The notes under the pieces were generated by a model. That model did no database searches. It was not told where the DNA came from and was given only the letters and a program-made list of their open reading frames with translations. The translations under genes were made by a program, and so were the position numbers. From an uncultured Eggerthella sp. (lineage in GTDB: Bacteria > Actinomycetota > Coriobacteriia > Coriobacteriales > Eggerthellaceae): a DNA stretch of 33,976 nt. Of this stretch, positions 1-7,913 are shown in pieces. Every line of letters starts with the position of its first letter. The first letter of the stretch is position 1. The stretch spans positions 1-33,976 of the forward strand of contig UQVJ01000009.1 of the NCBI GenBank assembly GCA_900544455.1. Reading direction: 5' to 3'.

Positions 1-21
1 TACACGACGCTCTTCCGATCT
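1..21 (+). other. Illumina TruSeq read-1 adapter remnant
   Basis: The first 21 bases, ending in GCTCTTCCGATCT, match the 3' end of the standard TruSeq universal/read-1 adapter. Genomic sequence starts at base 22, where an fhaA-like reading frame is already open. This is a sequencing artefact at a contig end, not biology. The adapter match is from memory of the published primer. Confidence 0.95.
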
Positions 22-22
22 C

Positions 23-775
23 GAAACCGAAACGTATCTGCGTGGCAAGGCGCAGGAACTAGGCCTCGTAATGGATGGCTCTCCCTTGGTGCGCTTCATC
101 ATCGACGACGAGCTGAAGCATGGCAAGTTCGACGTGGTAGCCGAATTGGTTTCCGCCCCCATCGTCTCGCAGCTTCGTGCAGAGGAAATGCAGCGTTACG
201 GTCTTTCCGCACAGGATGCCGGCGCTCCCATCCCCGCAAACATCCCCACGCCGCAGAACTACGGCCAGCAGCAGGCTTACGCTCCTGCGCAGGAAGTTCC
301 TGCGCAGCCTCAGCAATTCGCGAGCTCCGGCATCGACGTAATGGCCGAAGACGCCCTGGCAATGGAAAACGCCGAGGACGCCTACGCTGCAGCACCCGTT
401 GCGCCCGCACCGGCTCCCGCCGCTGCTCCGCAAACCGTCCGCTTCGACGAGCTCAATGCCCCCGAAGCCATTCCCCAGCGTGCCGCAAATCAGCAGCCCC
501 GCCTTATTGATCTCACCACGAACCGATCCTTCCCCATCACGAAGGCGCAGATCGTTATGGGGCGCGCCCTTTCCAGCGACATCGCCATAGAAGACCTGAA
601 CGTAAGCCGCACTCACGCCGAAATTCGCCGTGAAAATGCAAATGCCTGGAGCGTTGCCGACCTTGGCTCTACCAACGGCACGCTGGTGAACGGCCGCCAT
701 ATTGCTTCTACCATGCTGCAGGAAGGCGACCGCATAACCGTTGGCACCACCACGTTCTTATTCACCTTCCGATAG
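23..775 (+). CDS. fhaA: FhaA-like FHA domain protein (5' truncated)
   Basis: Forkhead-associated protein that reads phosphothreonine marks made by PknB-type kinases near the membrane. The frame is open from base 23, directly after the adapter, so the true start is missing. The first methionine at 71 lies inside the conserved N-terminal DUF3662-type domain (residues reading YLRGKAQELGLVMDG, then VRFIIDDELKHGKFDVVAEL). A Gln/Ala/Pro-rich linker follows. A C-terminal FHA domain has the hallmark GRALSSDI, SRTHAEI and DLGSTNGTLVNG motifs. This order (DUF3662, disordered linker, FHA) is that of mycobacterial FhaA, though the linker is much shorter. It is first in a cluster with fhaB, pstP, a SEDS-PBP gene and pknB, matching the actinobacterial arrangement. 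Family assignment is firm; its partner here is inferred. Confidence 0.9.
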   Translation, partial: ETETYLRGKAQELGLVMDGSPLVRFIIDDELKHGKFDVVAELVSAPIVSQLRAEEMQRYGLSAQDAGAPIPANIPTPQNYGQQQAYAPAQEVPAQPQQFASSGIDVMAEDALAMENAEDAYAAAPVAPAPAPAAAPQTVRFDELNAPEAIPQRAANQQPRLIDLTTNRSFPITKAQIVMGRALSSDIAIEDLNVSRTHAEIRRENANAWSVADLGSTNGTLVNGRHIASTMLQEGDRITVGTTTFLFTFR

Positions 776-789
776 GGAGCATTTCCTTG

Positions 790-871
790 AACGGGCTGCG
801 TCACTTGCTGGCACAGCCCGTTTGCGCTTTATGCGCATCTTTTAAACCCGTTTCAAACGATAGGTTATTCC
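790..871 (+). other. Two hairpins in the fhaA-fhaB gap
   Basis: A 9-bp stem AACGGGCTG (790-798) pairs with CAGCCCGTT (814-822). A small TGCGC/GCGCA hairpin and a TCTTTT run follow. This resembles a weak terminator or attenuator inside the operon. It could lower expression of the downstream genes relative to fhaA, or end transcription if an unseen promoter precedes fhaB. Confidence 0.45.
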
Positions 872-1288
872 GTGATCGACGTAATCCTTCTCATAGGCAG
901 ACTGCTTTTCGTAGCACTGCTCTACCTGTTCCTTTTCGCCATCATGAAAACAGGCATTGGCCTGGTGCGCGGACAACGTAAAGGCGAAAAGACCTGGACC
1001 GTTGCCATCGAAAAAGGCCCCAAGGAACTTCGCGGCGTGAACATTGCCGTCAACGGCCCGGTTATCGTGGGCCGCAGCCCAGGATCCGATATCGTCATCG
1101 GTGCCGAATACGTATCTTCGCGCCACGCGCGCTTTGTGCTCATGGGCCAGAACCTCTTCGTAGAGGATCTGGGTTCAACCAACGGCACAGCCGTCAATGG
1201 CCGCTTTATCTCTGAACCCACCGCGCTGAAAAACGGCGACAAAGTTGCCGTTGGCGATGTAACCATGCGCGTACGGTTCGCCCAGTAA
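872..1288 (+). CDS. fhaB: FhaB-like membrane-anchored FHA protein
   Basis: Small phosphothreonine-binding protein of 138 residues, the usual length for actinobacterial FhaB/FipA. It has one N-terminal membrane segment (about residues 4-26, hydrophobic IDVILLIGRLLFVALLYLF) followed by a basic stretch. A C-terminal FHA domain (about 55-136) carries VGRSPGSDIVIG, SSRHARF and DLGSTNGTAVNGR. It starts at GTG with no clear Shine-Dalgarno. It lies 97 bp after fhaA and 9 bp before pstP. In mycobacteria FhaB couples kinase signalling to the cell-division or elongation machinery; that role here is inferred from family and context. Confidence 0.9.
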   Translation: MIDVILLIGRLLFVALLYLFLFAIMKTGIGLVRGQRKGEKTWTVAIEKGPKELRGVNIAVNGPVIVGRSPGSDIVIGAEYVSSRHARFVLMGQNLFVEDLGSTNGTAVNGRFISEPTALKNGDKVAVGDVTMRVRFAQ

Positions 1289-1297
1289 AAGAGGAAG

Positions 1298-2512
1298 ATG
1301 AATTCTATGCCCACTCCCCGCAACGCCCGCGCCGAGCGTAAAGCCGCAGATGAGCCCAACGCCATTGCCTTCTTCGGAAGCCGCACTGAAGTTGGCCACA
1401 TCCGCGAACATAATGAAGACAGCCTGGTTGCGGTTCCGCCGCTTTTTGCCGTTGCCGACGGCATGGGCGGCCACGAAGCCGGTGAAGTCGCCTCGGAAAT
1501 TGCCATCAACACCATCATGGAGCTTGCGCCCGACCACGCCGATTCCGACGCATTGGCACGTGCCGTGGTTGCCGCAAACCTCAATGTCATCAAAGCGCCC
1601 GCAAAGGGCATTGGTCGCGAGGGCATGGGCACCACGCTTACTGCCGCAATCCTGGAAGGCGAGCGCCTGATCATCGCTCAGGTCGGCGACTCACGCGCAT
1701 ACCTCCTGCACGAGGGAAAACTCCAGCAGCTCACGCGTGACCATAGCCTTATGGCCGACATGATCGAAGCGGGCCAGCTCACAGAAGCCGAAGCCCGCGT
1801 TCACCCGAACCGCTCGGTTATCACGCGAGCCATTGGGTCCGACCCTCATATGCAGCCCGACATCTACGAGCTGAACGTCGAAACGGGCGACCGCATCCTT
1901 CTGTGCTCCGACGGCATTTGCACCATGATCGAGGATCCTCAGATTGAGCACGTCATGGGCCACAGCCGCACTGCGCAGGAATGCGCCGACAATCTGGTGG
2001 CGGCCGCGCTCGATGCGGGCGGCTTCGACAACGCAACTGCCGTGGTGGTGGACGTTGAAGGCTTTCGCGAGGTGCGCGAACGCAAGGCTCAGCGCAAGTC
2101 GAAGATTCTCTACACGTTCTTGATCCTGGCGGTTATCGCCATTTTCGCAATCGCTGGCGTTACCGCTTATCAGTATGTGAACAACTCCGCTTACCTGGTG
2201 AACCAGGATGGCAAGGTTGCCGTATACCGCGGTCTGCAAGACGACCTGTTCGGCATGCCCCTTTCCAGCCTCGACCGCGTTGCCGATGTTGACGTGAACA
2301 AGCTTTCGCCGAGTGTGGCAAGCCGCATCAACGACGGCATTTCGGTTGGCAGCATAGATGAGGCGAATGAGCTTATCGCTTCCTATCAGGAAGACATTGC
2401 TCGTCAGGATGCCGCAACCAAACAAAGCGACGCTTCCGCTTCCACCGACAAAGCAGCATCTTCCGACTCCTCTACCTCGAAGACGAAGAAGAGCGCCAAC
2501 GAAAGCGAGTAG
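1298..2512 (+). CDS. pstP: PP2C-family Ser/Thr protein phosphatase
   Basis: Metal-dependent phosphatase of the PppC/PstP type, expected to reverse PknB phosphorylation. Catalytic motifs appear in order: REHNEDS, VADGMGGHEAGE (metal-binding Asp and Gly), GMGTTLTA, QVGDSRAYL, LTRDHSL, SVITRAIG, LLCSDGI and GFDNATAVVV. The cytosolic catalytic domain covers about residues 25-255. One membrane helix follows (about 268-290, ILYTFLILAVIAIFAIAGVT), then an extracytoplasmic part ending in a Ser/Thr/Asp/Lys-rich tail. A GAGGA ribosome site at 1291-1295 lies 2 nt before the ATG at 1298 and 11 nt before an in-frame ATG at 1307, so the start may be either. The next gene begins 3 nt after the stop. Length (404 aa) is somewhat less than in mycobacteria. 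Confidence 0.93.
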   Translation: MNSMPTPRNARAERKAADEPNAIAFFGSRTEVGHIREHNEDSLVAVPPLFAVADGMGGHEAGEVASEIAINTIMELAPDHADSDALARAVVAANLNVIKAPAKGIGREGMGTTLTAAILEGERLIIAQVGDSRAYLLHEGKLQQLTRDHSLMADMIEAGQLTEAEARVHPNRSVITRAIGSDPHMQPDIYELNVETGDRILLCSDGICTMIEDPQIEHVMGHSRTAQECADNLVAAALDAGGFDNATAVVVDVEGFREVRERKAQRKSKILYTFLILAVIAIFAIAGVTAYQYVNNSAYLVNQDGKVAVYRGLQDDLFGMPLSSLDRVADVDVNKLSPSVASRINDGISVGSIDEANELIASYQEDIARQDAATKQSDASASTDKAASSDSSTSKTKKSANESE

Positions 2513-2515
2513 TCA

Positions 2516-5272
2516 ATGACCCGACGCAATACCGAGCTGATGCTTCTTTGCATCGCAGCTCCTCTTGTTGTATTGCTGTTTGCCATGGTTGCCCTCAATG
2601 AAGGGAATCAGGTAACGCTCGACAACCTAACGGTGCCCTTGGGCATGTTTGCCACGTTTGTTGTGGCCCATCTGGCCATTCGCAAGCTTGCCCCCGGCGC
2701 CGATCCTGCCATTCTCCCGCTTTCATTCGCTCTGTCGGGCATTGGCATTGCCTTCATCACGCGCCTTGCCCCCGACCTGGCTATGAAACAGGTTGGATGG
2801 CTGTTCCTTGGCGTAGTGTTCATGGTGCTCGTCTTAGCATTCGTAAAGAACCTCGACAAGCTTGGCAGCTACAAATACACCATCATGATCGCCGGCATCC
2901 TGCTGCTTATGTCGCCCATGCTTCCGGTTATCGGTAACGAAATCTACGGCTCGCGCATTTGGCTTTCCATCGGTGGTTTCTCCATTCAGCCTGGTGAGCT
3001 TGCAAAAATCTGTATCGTTATCTTCTTGGCAGCATACCTGGCGCAAAACCGCGAGATGCTTTCCGTCTTCAACCACAAGCTGGGGCCCTTCCGCGTGCCC
3101 GACATGCGCGCGCTGGTTCCCGTCATCATCATGTGGGCAGTGGCCCTGCTGGTTATCGTGTTCGAAAAGGACTTGGGCTCGGCGTTGGTCCTGTTCTTCG
3201 TGTTCGTCACCATGCTCTACGTGGCCACTGGCAAGCATGCCTACATCGTCATCAGCCTTCTGATGGTTTCCGTAGGCTTCGTATTCGTATACTTCCTGTT
3301 CAGCCATGTTCAAGTTCGCGTCGATACGTGGCTCAACCCCTTCGCGGATCCCACCAACACGGGCTATCAGCTGGTCCAATCTATCTTCAGCATCGCAGAC
3401 GGCGGCTTGTTCGGCGTGGGCATCGGCAATGGCATGGCCGAGCAGATTCCTATTGTTGAATCCGACTTCATCTTCAGTGCCATCGCCGAAGAGGCGGGTC
3501 TTTTGGGCGCTGCAGGTGTGCTGCTTCTGTACCTGTGCTTTGCCATCCGCGGCATTCTTATTTCCGTTCGCGCAAAAAGCGACGTCAGCTCGTTTATGGC
3601 CGTAGGTTTCACTGCCGTTATCGTGCTGCAGGCCTTCATCATCGTGGGCGGCGTTACGCGCCTTATCCCTCTTACGGGCCTTACCCTTCCCTTCGTAAGC
3701 CAAGGTGGTTCTTCGCTTCTGGCGAGCTTCATTATCTTGGGCTTCCTGTTGCGCGCAAGCGATCAGGGCACGGGCTTGGGCACCGAAATGGCATCGGGCA
3801 CAGGCGTAGTAAGCCTGAACGGCGCGCTGGGTCGCGTTTCCCTGGGCAAGCGCCTTACCGGCACCATGATCGTATTCTCTGCCCTCTTTGCGCTGCTGGT
3901 TGCCAACCTGACGATGATCATGGTTATCCAGGCAGACGAATACAAGAACATGCCCATTAACAACCACACGCTGGCAAAAGAGTCGAAAACCGAGCGCGGC
4001 GCCATCACTACGTACGATAACGTGCTCCTTGCTCATTCCGTATTGCAAGACGATGGCACCTACAAGCGCGAATACCCCGCAGGCAACCTCGCTGCACACG
4101 TGGTGGGATACGCCTCCGACACGTACGGTACCTCCGGCATCGAAGCATCCTGCAACGATACGCTGAAAGGCGAAAGCAACTATGCTTCATGGATCGATGT
4201 CCTGAACTCCTATTCAGGAGCCGGTACCGCAGGCAACGATGTGAAGCTCACCATCAACTCAACCATTCAGCAAGCTGCGCAAAATGCGTTAAAGGGATAC
4301 AAGGGCGCCTGCGTTGCCATCGACCCGAAGACGGGTGCAGTTTTGGCACTTGCCTCTTCGCCCACCTACGACGCCGACGACGTTGACAGCATCCTTTCTT
4401 CAGGCGGCGATTCTTCGGCACTGTACAATCGCGCAACCCAGGCGCTGTATTCGCCTGGCTCCACGTTCAAGATCGTGACACTGACCACCGCGCTGGCAGA
4501 TAATGTGGCAACCGAATCGACTCAGTACGATTCCCCCTCCACACTCGACATCGGCGGCGGCAAAGTAACGAACTTCAACAATTCGTCATATGGCACCATT
4601 ACACTGCAGCGCGCAACCGAACTTTCCGCCAACACCGTATTCGCACAGCTCGGCGACCAGATTGGCGCAGATGGCCTTGTTTCCTCTTCCGAGAAATTCG
4701 GGTTCAACAACGCACTGAACTTCGATTTGCCGCTCGCTAAATCGCTGATGCCCGACCCAAACGAGATGACCGAATGGGAAACCGCATGGGCCGCAGCCGG
4801 TGAACCGGTAGGCGAACATGCCAGCCCCGCTGGCCCGCAGGCAACCGTTCTGCAGATGGCCTTGGTAGGTTGCGCCATCGCAAACAATGGCACCATCATG
4901 CAGCCTTACCTGGTAGACAGCGCGAACAATTCCGATGGCAAGAACAGCTATCGCGCAACGCCTTCCACGATGTCGAACGTATGCTCTTCATCGGTGGCAA
5001 AGCGAGTACGCACGGTACTTGAAGGGGTCGTGAACAACGGCACCGGTAAAGCAGCCGCCGTTTCCGGTGTGCAGATTGCCGGCAAAACCGGCACCGCAGA
5101 AACGGGCAAGGAAAAAGACGACCGCTGGTTTGTGGGCATGGGCCCATCCGATGACTGCTCGGTAGTAGTGGCCATCGTCCTCGAAGAGGCTGGCGAGAGC
5201 CTTTCCGGCGGTGCTGCCGGACGCGCCCAGGGCGTATTGAGGGCAGCGCTTGAAGTGCAAGGGGATTTGTAG
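2516..5272 (+). CDS. SEDS glycosyltransferase-class B PBP fusion (RodA/FtsW-PbpA)
   Basis: A single 918-residue protein joining a SEDS peptidoglycan polymerase to a class B transpeptidase, two proteins that are normally separate partners. Residues about 1-415 are polytopic (roughly ten helices) and hold SEDS motifs such as FEKDLGSALVLF, GIGNGMAEQIP and ESDFIFSAIAEE; Asp317 aligns with the catalytic Asp of the large periplasmic loop. Near 448-472 another helix (MIVFSALFALLVANLTMIMV) starts the PBP half. This half has a pedestal region (TERGAITTYDN) and a transpeptidase domain with S649-T-F-K652, S704-A-N706 and K857-T-G-T860. All three catalytic motifs are intact and no frameshift or stop separates the halves. 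It sits exactly where separate rodA and pbpA lie in other actinobacteria. It should make elongation or septal wall under PknB/PstP control. FtsW and RodA identity cannot be separated by eye. Confidence 0.93.
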   Translation: MTRRNTELMLLCIAAPLVVLLFAMVALNEGNQVTLDNLTVPLGMFATFVVAHLAIRKLAPGADPAILPLSFALSGIGIAFITRLAPDLAMKQVGWLFLGVVFMVLVLAFVKNLDKLGSYKYTIMIAGILLLMSPMLPVIGNEIYGSRIWLSIGGFSIQPGELAKICIVIFLAAYLAQNREMLSVFNHKLGPFRVPDMRALVPVIIMWAVALLVIVFEKDLGSALVLFFVFVTMLYVATGKHAYIVISLLMVSVGFVFVYFLFSHVQVRVDTWLNPFADPTNTGYQLVQSIFSIADGGLFGVGIGNGMAEQIPIVESDFIFSAIAEEAGLLGAAGVLLLYLCFAIRGILISVRAKSDVSSFMAVGFTAVIVLQAFIIVGGVTRLIPLTGLTLPFVSQGGSSLLASFIILGFLLRASDQGTGLGTEMASGTGVVSLNGALGRVSLGKRLTGTMIVFSALFALLVANLTMIMVIQADEYKNMPINNHTLAKESKTERGAITTYDNVLLAHSVLQDDGTYKREYPAGNLAAHVVGYASDTYGTSGIEASCNDTLKGESNYASWIDVLNSYSGAGTAGNDVKLTINSTIQQAAQNALKGYKGACVAIDPKTGAVLALASSPTYDADDVDSILSSGGDSSALYNRATQALYSPGSTFKIVTLTTALADNVATESTQYDSPSTLDIGGGKVTNFNNSSYGTITLQRATELSANTVFAQLGDQIGADGLVSSSEKFGFNNALNFDLPLAKSLMPDPNEMTEWETAWAAAGEPVGEHASPAGPQATVLQMALVGCAIANNGTIMQPYLVDSANNSDGKNSYRATPSTMSNVCSSSVAKRVRTVLEGVVNNGTGKAAAVSGVQIAGKTGTAETGKEKDDRWFVGMGPSDDCSVVVAIVLEEAGESLSGGAAGRAQGVLRAALEVQGDL

Positions 5273-5320
5273 GAAAAGCGTTTCCTGATTCCTCGTGAAA
5301 GCCTTGCAAAAACGGAGAAC

Positions 5321-5349
5321 TTGACATGGTAATACGATATGCTTATGCG
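5321..5349 (+). promoter_or_regulatory. Possible internal promoter for pknB
   Basis: A perfect TTGACA box lies at 5321-5326, with weak -10-like sequence (TATGCG, 5344-5349) after 17 bp. An ATG that could be read as the pknB start overlaps the -35 box, which favours the downstream start at 5386. The -10 is poor, so this is tentative. Confidence 0.35.
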
Positions 5350-5385
5350 ATGGTCGTTAAGCATGGATCCAAAGGGAGTACAAAC

Positions 5386-7305
5386 GTGGCTGGAAGCATG
5401 GTTGGCAGAACATTCAACAACCGTTACACGCTAACTGAACGAGTCGGCCTTGGTGGCATGGCAGAGGTATACCGCGCACAGGACAACGTTCTGGGCCGCA
5501 CGGTAGCCGTGAAAGTTATGCTGCCCCAATACGCAGCCGACCCAACCTTTACCAAGCGTTTCCGTCAGGAAGCGGCATCGGCCGCTAACCTGCAGAGCCC
5601 CTATATCGTAAGCATCTACGACTGGGGCCTTGACGGCGAAACCTACTACATTGTTATGGAGTTCCTCCGCGGAACCGATCTTAAAACCGCCATCAACGAA
5701 CGAGGCGCAATCAACCAGCGAAAGGCGGCCGAAATCGGCAGCCAGATCGCCCAGGCACTTTCCGTTGCGCACGAAGGTGGCGTAATTCACCGCGACATTA
5801 AGCCGCAGAACATCATGATCCAGCCTGATGGCAACATCAAGGTAATGGACTTCGGCATTGCACGTGCAGGCGATGCAGGCCTTTCCCAGACAGCAACCGT
5901 TCTGGGTACCGCCCACTACGTATCGCCCGAGCAGGCTCAGGGCAAGGAGCTCACCGGCGCCAGCGATATCTATTCGTTGGGTGTAGTTCTCTACGAAGCC
6001 ACCACTGGAAAGCTCCCCTTCGACGGCCAAGACGCAGTAAGCGTTGCCGTAAAGCAGGTCAACGAGCTTCCCGCACCGCCTAGCGCCATCAACCCAAACA
6101 TCGATCCCGGTCTGGAAGCCATCATCATGAAGGCCCTGGAGAAGGATCCCAATAAGCGATTCAAAGATGCCGCAGAAATGCGTCATGTGCTGAACGACTT
6201 CCTGGCGGGTCGCCCTATCGCTCTTGGCAACGATATCAGCGGCCTTAAAACCCAGGTAATGGGTGGCGTTGCGCCTATGCAAAACGGCACTGCGGTTATG
6301 AGCCCCGTTGCTGGCGGCCAAGCTACCGGTGGTTTTACCCAGGTAAGCCCACGCGTATATTCCACAGAAGACGAAGAGGCAGCTGCCAAAAAGAAGAAGC
6401 GCAACACCATCATCGGCGTTGTCGTGGCCCTGCTGTGCATCATCGGCATTGCAGGCGCTGTGTTTGCCATGAATGGCAGCGGCGACAAGGTTACCGTGCC
6501 CGACGTAACGAACAAGTCTATTGCCCAGGCGCGCACCACGCTCGAGCAGTCAGGCTTCAAGATTGGCACCGAAACGGAAGTGTATAGCAGCACCGTTCCT
6601 GCCGGCAGCGTAGTAAGCACCGACCCGCAAGCGGGTGAACAGGCCGCAAAGGGCTCTACCATCAAAATCAATGTTTCAAAGGGAACCGAGCAGGTTACCG
6701 TTCCCGACTTGAAGGGCAAATCGGCCGATGGAGCTCAGAAGGTTTTGAACGAAGCGGGCTTAACGGGTCAGCAGGGCGATTCCGTATTCTCGGATGATGT
6801 TGACGAAAACATGGTTGCATCGCAGGAAACCCCTTCGGGCACCACGGCAAACAAGGGCGATACGGTGGTGTTCCACCTTTCTAAGGGCTCCGAAAAGGTA
6901 ACCATCCCCAATGTTGTGGGCATGACTCAGTCGCAGGCAACCTCCAAGCTGGAAAGCGCAGGCTTTGCGGTTAGCACCACAAACGAAACCAGCAAAGATG
7001 TGGAAAAGGGCAACGTAACGAAGCAGAGCAAGACTGGCACCGCCACTAAGGGAACCACCATTACCATCACCATTTCCAGTGGCCTCGGCGAAGCTCCCAA
7101 TGTTGTGGGCATGCCCGAGAGTAAAGCAAAGGAAACCCTCGAAAAGGCTGGCTACAAGTACGATCTGCAGTACAAGCAAGATTCGACAGTAACAAAAGGA
7201 AATGTTATCTCGCAAAGCACTAGCGGCAGCACGGTAACCCTCTATATTTCCTCAGGCTCCGGCAGCTCCAACGGCGGAAACGCCAACGGATCGGGGAGCA
7301 ACTAG
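5386..7305 (+). CDS. pknB: PASTA-domain Ser/Thr protein kinase PknB
   Basis: Transmembrane eukaryotic-type kinase sensing muropeptides or lipid II and phosphorylating cell-wall and division proteins. The GTG start at 5386 is chosen because AAAGGGAG (5371-5378) sits 7 nt upstream; an in-frame ATG at 5326 would add 20 residues but has no good ribosome site. Numbered from the GTG: glycine loop GLGGMAEVY (about 21-29), Lys43, HRDIKPQN with Asp137, DFG at 155-157, and an activation loop with Thr residues (SQTATVLGTAHYVSPEQ) like the autophosphorylated loop of mycobacterial PknB. One helix lies near 339-361. Four PASTA repeats follow (about 367-433, 434-501, 502-566, 567-623), then a Gly/Ser/Asn tail. 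It is the only kinase in this cluster, whereas mycobacteria carry pknA as well. Length is about 639 aa. A strong terminator follows. Confidence 0.95.
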   Translation: MAGSMVGRTFNNRYTLTERVGLGGMAEVYRAQDNVLGRTVAVKVMLPQYAADPTFTKRFRQEAASAANLQSPYIVSIYDWGLDGETYYIVMEFLRGTDLKTAINERGAINQRKAAEIGSQIAQALSVAHEGGVIHRDIKPQNIMIQPDGNIKVMDFGIARAGDAGLSQTATVLGTAHYVSPEQAQGKELTGASDIYSLGVVLYEATTGKLPFDGQDAVSVAVKQVNELPAPPSAINPNIDPGLEAIIMKALEKDPNKRFKDAAEMRHVLNDFLAGRPIALGNDISGLKTQVMGGVAPMQNGTAVMSPVAGGQATGGFTQVSPRVYSTEDEEAAAKKKKRNTIIGVVVALLCIIGIAGAVFAMNGSGDKVTVPDVTNKSIAQARTTLEQSGFKIGTETEVYSSTVPAGSVVSTDPQAGEQAAKGSTIKINVSKGTEQVTVPDLKGKSADGAQKVLNEAGLTGQQGDSVFSDDVDENMVASQETPSGTTANKGDTVVFHLSKGSEKVTIPNVVGMTQSQATSKLESAGFAVSTTNETSKDVEKGNVTKQSKTGTATKGTTITITISSGLGEAPNVVGMPESKAKETLEKAGYKYDLQYKQDSTVTKGNVISQSTSGSTVTLYISSGSGSSNGGNANGSGSN

Positions 7306-7313
7306 CCAATACA

Positions 7314-7348
7314 GCAAGGCCTCGCAACAATGCGAGGCCTTGCTTTTT
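7314..7348 (+). terminator. Rho-independent terminator after pknB
   Basis: Perfect 13-bp stem GCAAGGCCTCGCA / TGCGAGGCCTTGC with an ACAA loop, followed by five T. It lies 9 nt after the pknB stop and closes the operon. Confidence 0.93.
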
Positions 7349-7802
7349 ATGCAAACTATTCCCCGCAAACACGCGTTGCTCGCCCCCCTCTTTTGCCGAT
7401 TCGCCCATTCTGTCACCGGGCTCCCATGCATCTTCCGCAAAGTCGGCTCCCCTGGGGCAATCCGCTCATTGCAAAAACAAGAAATCGGACTTCCTTGCAA
7501 CTTTTTTTCGATTGGGGACTCTCTCCTGTTCCCGCGAAGCGAAAACAGTCCATCATATGGGCAATTTACTGCGTTTTCGAGCCCATACCCGCATTTTGTC
7601 GCTCTGCGACAATCCCTAATCGCAAAAAAGTTGCAACTCAGGCCGATTTTTTGTTTTCAACCTTCCAAAACGTCATTGAGCTGACGCTATAGACGGAGGC
7701 GAAACAGATGCGGCACCGCACAACGACAACGGGAACCGCCCGTAAGTCAAATCAGCCCAAGAAACACTCTTGAACAGCCCCGGCAATAGGCTTAATCCCA
7801 AT
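7349..7802. other. Gene-free stretch with structured repeat
   Basis: No credible gene is seen: frames here have no recognisable domain, no good ribosome site and unusual composition. It holds the long inverted repeat at 7471-7657, a small GTCGC/GCGAC hairpin at 7598-7610 and a CGTCA/TGACG hairpin at 7671-7686. A- and T-runs make it AT-richer than its surroundings. Confidence 0.6.
7471..7657. repeat. Imperfect inverted repeat, ~44-nt arms, ~95-nt spacer
   Basis: The left arm (about 7474-7517) contains TTGCAACTTTTTTTCGATTG. The right arm (7614-7657) contains its near reverse complement, AATCGCAAAAAAGTTGCAA. About 37 of 44 positions pair as DNA, and two mismatches become G-U pairs in RNA, so a transcript could fold into one very long hairpin. 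The spacer holds further small palindromes. No flanking target-site duplication was obvious. It could be a MITE-like or other dispersed repeat, or a structured RNA. Confidence 0.65.
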
Positions 7803-7827
7803 AAAAAAAGGCCCACCAAAGGTGGAC
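7803..7827 (-). terminator. Terminator after tRNA-Arg
   Basis: On the minus strand GTCCACC pairs with GGTGGGC (one G-U) around a TTT loop, followed by C and seven T. It lies 10 nt past the tRNA-Arg 3' end. Confidence 0.85.
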
Positions 7828-7837
7828 CCGAAAACGC

Positions 7838-7913
7838 TGGCGCCCCCGAGAGGACTCGAACCTCCGACGCACGGTTTAGGAAACCGACGCTCTATCCTCT
7901 GAGCTACGGGGGC
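7838..7913 (-). tRNA. tRNA-Arg(CCT)
   Basis: 76-nt cloverleaf on the minus strand. Acceptor GCCCCCG/CGGGGGC, D-arm GCTC...GAGC, anticodon loop TTCCTAA (anticodon CCT at 7878-7880, reads AGG), T-arm GGAGG-TTCGAGT-CCTCT, encoded CCA. One mismatch sits at the base of the anticodon stem (T-T). Confidence 0.95.

Noticed and set aside
2834..4099. 421-residue minus-strand frame
   Set aside because: Antisense to the SEDS domain; His/Asp/Gln-rich composition is the mirror of a hydrophobic protein.
7330..7692. Small genes in the gap after pknB
   Set aside because: They start inside or just past the terminator and cross the inverted repeat; no RBS or domain.
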